A stretch of 64,000 bases of DNA from Cupriavidus necator (GTDB lineage Bacteria > Pseudomonadota > Gammaproteobacteria > Burkholderiales > Burkholderiaceae): the NCBI RefSeq assembly GCF_013141915.1, contig NZ_SROX01000001.1, forward strand, positions 248,001 through 312,000. The letters run 5' to 3'. Every line of letters begins with the position of its first letter. Position 1 is the stretch's first letter. The position numbers and the translations under genes were made by a program. Below are positions 61,027 to 64,000 of the stretch, in pieces. The notes beneath the pieces were generated by a model. That model saw nothing but the letters and a program-made list of their open reading frames with translations, had not been told where the DNA came from and made no database searches.

Positions 61027-61677
61027 ATGAAACGCCTCATTTCCCTGTTTCCCCTGGCCGCTGTGCTGGGGCTCGCCGCCTGCGGCGGCAGCGACGCGCC
61101 GGACCACACTGCACCGCCCGCCGCCGCCTTGTCAGTCACCGACCTGGATCCCGGCGCCTACGTCGTCAGCGTGGGCGATGCCGACAACCCGACCGTCGGC
61201 AAGTACTACGCTGGCACGGACGGCAGCCGCTACCTGGCCCTGGCCGATGCCGAGGACAAGGCCACCACCATCTACCGCCGCGACCAGAACGGCAGCTGGC
61301 TCGCCGCACCGGGCGCGGACACGTCCGCCAGCGTCAAGCTGCTGAGTCAGGCGTCGGTGCCCGCAACCAGCGTCGATCCCGCCAGCGTGGCTGGTATTTA
61401 CACCACGGTGCTGCCGTCCGGCGCCAGCGCAAGCTTCACGGTCACGGCCGAGGGCAAGCTTGCGCCCGGCGCTTCGGCGTGCCAGCTATCGGGAACGCTC
61501 GCCGCGCAGGCCATGCCGAATACGCTGCGCCTGCAGCTGTCCACGTCAGCCTGCGGCACGCTGCCCGCCAGCGCCACCGGGGTCCTGGCGATCGATGCCG
61601 ACTACCAGCCGGCCGCGTTCCGCCTGCTTGCCGATGACGGCGGCCGCGTGGTGGACCTGTGGGCGTATCGCGACTGA
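61027..61677 (+). CDS. Putative lipoprotein paired with the exported SurE-like enzyme
   Basis: A 216-residue protein with a lipobox (FPLAAVLGLAAC, Cys19) and a beta-rich body: LDPGAYVVSVGDADNPTVGK, YYAGTDGSRYLALADAEDKA, VAGIYTTVLPSGASASFTVT and VLAIDADYQPAAFRLLADDG. Two Cys residues (in ASACQLSGTL and LSTSACGTLP) may form a disulfide. It lies 11 bases after the SurE-like gene in the same direction, so both are probably one operon acting in the periplasm. No family was recognised. Confidence 0.68.
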   Translation: MKRLISLFPLAAVLGLAACGGSDAPDHTAPPAAALSVTDLDPGAYVVSVGDADNPTVGKYYAGTDGSRYLALADAEDKATTIYRRDQNGSWLAAPGADTSASVKLLSQASVPATSVDPASVAGIYTTVLPSGASASFTVTAEGKLAPGASACQLSGTLAAQAMPNTLRLQLSTSACGTLPASATGVLAIDADYQPAAFRLLADDGGRVVDLWAYRD

Positions 61678-61682
61678 GCGAC

Positions 61683-61713
61683 GCAGCCTGGCGCTAGCGC
61701 AGCGCCAGGCTGC
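61683..61713. terminator. Long hairpin between convergent genes
   Basis: Arms GCAGCCTGGCGC (61683-61694) and GCGCCAGGCTGC (61702-61713) pair perfectly over 12 bp around a seven-base loop. There is no T-tract. Its place between the lipoprotein stop (61677) and the arsH stop (61726) suggests a two-way transcription stop. Confidence 0.6.
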
Positions 61714-61725
61714 CCGGCGCGTTCG

Positions 61726-62490
61726 CTATTCGACTTCGCCGCTGTCGGTATCGCTGACCTGGGCGTCCTGCTCATGGCTCATGGCCGCCGCCGCGAGCGT
61801 GGTGGCGGCAGCCGGTGCGGCTTCCTTGCGCTCGCTGTAGCGATCCGTCAGGTAGTCGCTGCGATCGCGTACGAGCAGCGTGAACTTGAACAGCTCCTCC
61901 ATGACGTCCACCACCCGGTCATAGTAAGAGGAGGGCTTCATGCGGCCATTCGCGTCGAACTCCTGGTAGGCCTTGGCAACCGACGACTGATTGGGGATCG
62001 TCACCATCCGCATCCAGCGTCCGAGCACGCGCAGTGCATTGACGGCATTGAAGGATTGCGAGCCGCCGCAAACTTGCATGACGGCCAGCGTGCGCCCCTG
62101 GGTGGGACGGATACCGCCCATTTCCAGCGGCAGCCAGTCGATCTGGTTCTTGAAGACCGCCGTCAGCGTGCCGTGACGCTCGGGGCTGCACCACACCTGG
62201 CCTTCCGACCACTCCGAAAGCTTGCGCAGTTCGGCCACCTTGGGATGATCGGCGGGGACGCTGTCGCAAACCGGCAGGCCATGCGGGTCAAACACGCGAG
62301 TCTCTGCACCGAAGTGCTGCAGGATCCGTTCGGCTTCCTCGACCAGCAGGCGGCTGTACGATGTCTCGCGCAGGGATCCATAGAGCAACAGGATGCGTGG
62401 CGGGTGGGTACTGGGACGCGCCGATTCCAGTTTGCGGAGATCCGGGGTGTCGAGCACCTCCGGGACGATGTTGGGCATATCCTTGGTCAT
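61726..62490 (-). CDS. arsH: ArsH, NADPH-dependent FMN reductase of organoarsenical resistance
   Basis: A 254-residue flavoprotein: [20 protein letters not shown] (flavin-phosphate site), [45 protein letters not shown] and [18 protein letters not shown]. ArsH oxidises trivalent organoarsenicals to less toxic forms. ATG at 62490 is used; ATG at 62478 also has a nearby AAGGA. It is the last gene of the reverse-strand ars operon. Confidence 0.93.
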   Translation of the reverse strand: MTKDMPNIVPEVLDTPDLRKLESARPSTHPPRILLLYGSLRETSYSRLLVEEAERILQHFGAETRVFDPHGLPVCDSVPADHPKVAELRKLSEWSEGQVWCSPERHGTLTAVFKNQIDWLPLEMGGIRPTQGRTLAVMQVCGGSQSFNAVNALRVLGRWMRMVTIPNQSSVAKAYQEFDANGRMKPSSYYDRVVDVMEELFKFTLLVRDRSDYLTDRYSERKEAAPAAATTLAAAAMSHEQDAQVSDTDSGEVE

Positions 62491-62523
62491 GGCAGTAGCG
62501 GTAGATCGTTGCGGGCAGCCCTT

Positions 62524-63609
62524 TTACCTTACCTGGTGGGCCCTGGCCTCGTACCATGACTGCGAGCGGTTGACGATGCTGACCACCAGCAGCATGACCG
62601 GCACTTCGATCAAGACCCCTACCACTGTCGCCAGCGCCGCGCCCGACTGGAAGCCGAACAGGCTGATGGCGGTGGCGACCGCGAGTTCGAAGAAATTGCT
62701 GGCGCCGATCAGGCTGGACGGGCCCGCCACGCAATGGGCCACGCCAAGTTTCCGGTTCAGCAGGTAGGCCAGCCCCGAGTTGAAGAAGACCTGGATCAGG
62801 ATCGGTACCGCGAGCAGCGCGATCACCAGCGGCTGGTCGATGATGGCCTTGCCCTGGAATGCGAACAGCAGAATCAGGGTAAGGAGCAGCGCCGTGATGG
62901 AGTACGGCCCCAATCGTTGCACGACCCGCTGGAAGCGGGCAACGCCCTGGCCCAGCAGCATCTTGCGCAGCAGTTGCGAGAGGATGACCGGCACGACGAT
63001 GTACAGGGCCACCGACGTGAGCAGGGTATCCCACGGCACGGTGATCGACGACAGGCCCAGCAGCAGCGCCACCACCGGCGCGAAGGCGACCACCATGATG
63101 GCGTCGTTCAGTGCCACCTGGGATAGCGTGAAGTACGGATCGCCCTTGCAGAGCTGGCTCCAGACAAAGACCATGGCAGTGCATGGCGCCGCGGCCAGGA
63201 GGATGAGGCCGGCCACATAGCTGTCAAGCTGGTCGGCGGGCAGCAGCGGCGCGAACAGGTGGCGCACAAAGAGCCAGCCGAGCAGCGCCATGGAGAACGG
63301 CTTGACCGCCCAGTTGATGAACAGCGTCACGCCGATGCCCCGCCAGTGCGATTTCACCTGGCCCAGTGCGCCGAAATCAATCTTGACCAGCATGGGGATG
63401 ATCATCACCCAGATCAGGATGCCCACTGGCAGATTGACCTGCGCGTATTCCATCCGTCCGATCGCCTGGAAAACGCCTGGCCACACCTGCCCCAGCCCGA
63501 TACCGGCGACAATGCACAGCGCGACCCAAATGGTCAGATATCGCTCGAAAAAGCCGATGGCAGGCTTGGTTGCGGGCTGGCTGGCGGCGGCTACGTTGTG
63601 GCTCGGCAT
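62524..63609 (-). CDS. acr3: Arsenite efflux permease of the ACR3 family
   Basis: A 361-residue membrane protein with ten helices. Family signatures are YLTIWVALCIVAGIGLGQVW, VGILIWVMIIPMLVKIDF, LILLAAAPCTAMVFVWSQLC (conserved Cys) and VAHCVAGPSSLIGASNFFEL. It exports arsenite, and sometimes antimonite, using the proton gradient. It starts two bases after the arsC stop and is followed by arsH. Confidence 0.95.
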   Translation of the reverse strand: MPSHNVAAASQPATKPAIGFFERYLTIWVALCIVAGIGLGQVWPGVFQAIGRMEYAQVNLPVGILIWVMIIPMLVKIDFGALGQVKSHWRGIGVTLFINWAVKPFSMALLGWLFVRHLFAPLLPADQLDSYVAGLILLAAAPCTAMVFVWSQLCKGDPYFTLSQVALNDAIMVVAFAPVVALLLGLSSITVPWDTLLTSVALYIVVPVILSQLLRKMLLGQGVARFQRVVQRLGPYSITALLLTLILLFAFQGKAIIDQPLVIALLAVPILIQVFFNSGLAYLLNRKLGVAHCVAGPSSLIGASNFFELAVATAISLFGFQSGAALATVVGVLIEVPVMLLVVSIVNRSQSWYEARAHQVR

Positions 63610-63611
63610 GA

Positions 63612-64000
63612 TCAGATCCTCGCCAGGCGCTGCAGCGCCTCCTGCAACTCGGCGTTGCCCATGTCCTCGATCGGCAGCAGCAGCAGTTGCAGCATGCGGT
63701 ACGCGATCGCCTGCCGGGTCAGCTCGAATGCCTGACGCTTCTTTTCATCGCCGCCTTCCGTGTTGGACGGGTCCGGGTAGCCCCAGTGCACCTTCACCGG
63801 GCTACCCGGCCAGTACGGGCATGCTTCTTCGGCCGCGCTGTCGCACACCGTGATCACGACGCGCATGGGCGGCGCATTTTCGCCGACGAATTCATCCCAG
63901 CTCTTGCTGCGGAAGTTACCGACCTCGACACCGGCATTCTCGAGGGCCTCGATAGCGAACGGGTTGATACGTCCACTGGGGGAGCTTCCGGCGCTGTAGG
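63612..64000 (-). CDS. arsC: Arsenate reductase ArsC, low-molecular-weight phosphatase type (5' end outside the window)
   Basis: Only the C-terminal about 128 residues are inside the window. They show YSAGSSPSGRINPFAIEALE, NFRSKSWDEF and VVITVCDSAAEEACPYWPG, the core and second redox Cys of thioredoxin-linked arsenate reductases. The catalytic CxxxxxR loop would be near the N terminus beyond position 64000. An ATG at 63866 inside the frame is not a true start, because conserved sequence continues upstream. It reduces arsenate to arsenite for Acr3. Confidence 0.9.
   Translation of the reverse strand, partial: YSAGSSPSGRINPFAIEALENAGVEVGNFRSKSWDEFVGENAPPMRVVITVCDSAAEEACPYWPGSPVKVHWGYPDPSNTEGGDEKKRQAFELTRQAIAYRMLQLLLLPIEDMGNAELQEALQRLARI

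Noticed and set aside
1-64000. tRNA, rRNA, CRISPR arrays or prophage genes
   Set aside because: Nothing with cloverleaf-like ends, spaced repeats or phage proteins was recognised in any intergenic stretch.

Overview
The window looks like chromosomal DNA of a high-GC beta-proteobacterium of the Burkholderiaceae, most like Cupriavidus/Ralstonia. The reasons are the GC-rich codon use, four orphan Bug/TctC periplasmic binding proteins, many LysR/AraC/GntR/IclR-regulated catabolic islands, and an SOS cassette imuA-imuB-dnaE2 behind a CTGT-N8-ACAG LexA box. No rRNA, tRNA, CRISPR array, intact insertion sequence or phage gene was seen. It reads as an accessory, catabolism-rich region and not a core block.

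Layout. (1) 1-6028: the tail of a medium-chain dehydrogenase, then a probable sulfolactate module. It holds a split UxaA-family lyase of SuyA/SuyB type, a D-2-hydroxyacid dehydrogenase (SlcC-like), an Ldh_2-family dehydrogenase (ComC-like), a Bug receptor and a GntR/UTRA regulator. (2) 6077-10528: an unusual cluster of an alpha/beta hydrolase, AraC regulator, RidA protein, adenylosuccinate-synthetase paralogue and FMN-binding protein, closed by a clear terminator. (3) 10706-14686: an MFS transporter, then a secreted metallo-beta-lactamase alkylsulfatase coupled to a small secreted protein. (4) 14907-19077: an aconitase-family hydro-lyase with swapped domain order, its divergent LysR gene and a Bug receptor. 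(5) 19112-25595: an RND efflux system (outer-membrane lipoprotein, TetR, adaptor, pump) with two copies of one 24-bp operator. (6) 25697-30320: LysR and a fused indolepyruvate ferredoxin oxidoreductase.

(7) 30321-33307: a decayed, poorly annotated stretch with a LuxR remnant, a frameshifted secreted-protein gene, a secreted protein and a lipoprotein. (8) 33352-38884: IclR and a Bug/RraA/hydroxyacid dehydrogenase/Bug/SMP-30 operon. (9) 38897-42908: a cassette of LysR, class II aldolase, MHS transporter and HCCA-isomerase-like protein, framed by a 69-bp direct repeat. (10) 42849-46934: a tightly overlapping reverse-strand operon (two alpha/beta-barrel proteins, SDR, MDR) with a divergent AraC gene. 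(11) 47089-51940: a PaoABC-like molybdenum aldehyde oxidoreductase and an EamA transporter. (12) 52017-59776: HipBA, then the LexA-controlled imuA-imuB-dnaE2 mutagenesis operon. (13) 60062-61677: an exported SurE-like phosphatase and a lipoprotein. (14) 61726-64000: an arsenic operon arsC (cut by the window end), acr3, arsH.

Most islands follow one plan: a regulator, usually divergent, next to a Bug receptor or transporter and a few enzymes for small organic acids. The least explained parts are the RidA/PurA-paralogue cluster, the repeat-bounded cassette and the four-gene barrel-protein operon. All family calls are by eye from translated sequence; none was checked against a database.
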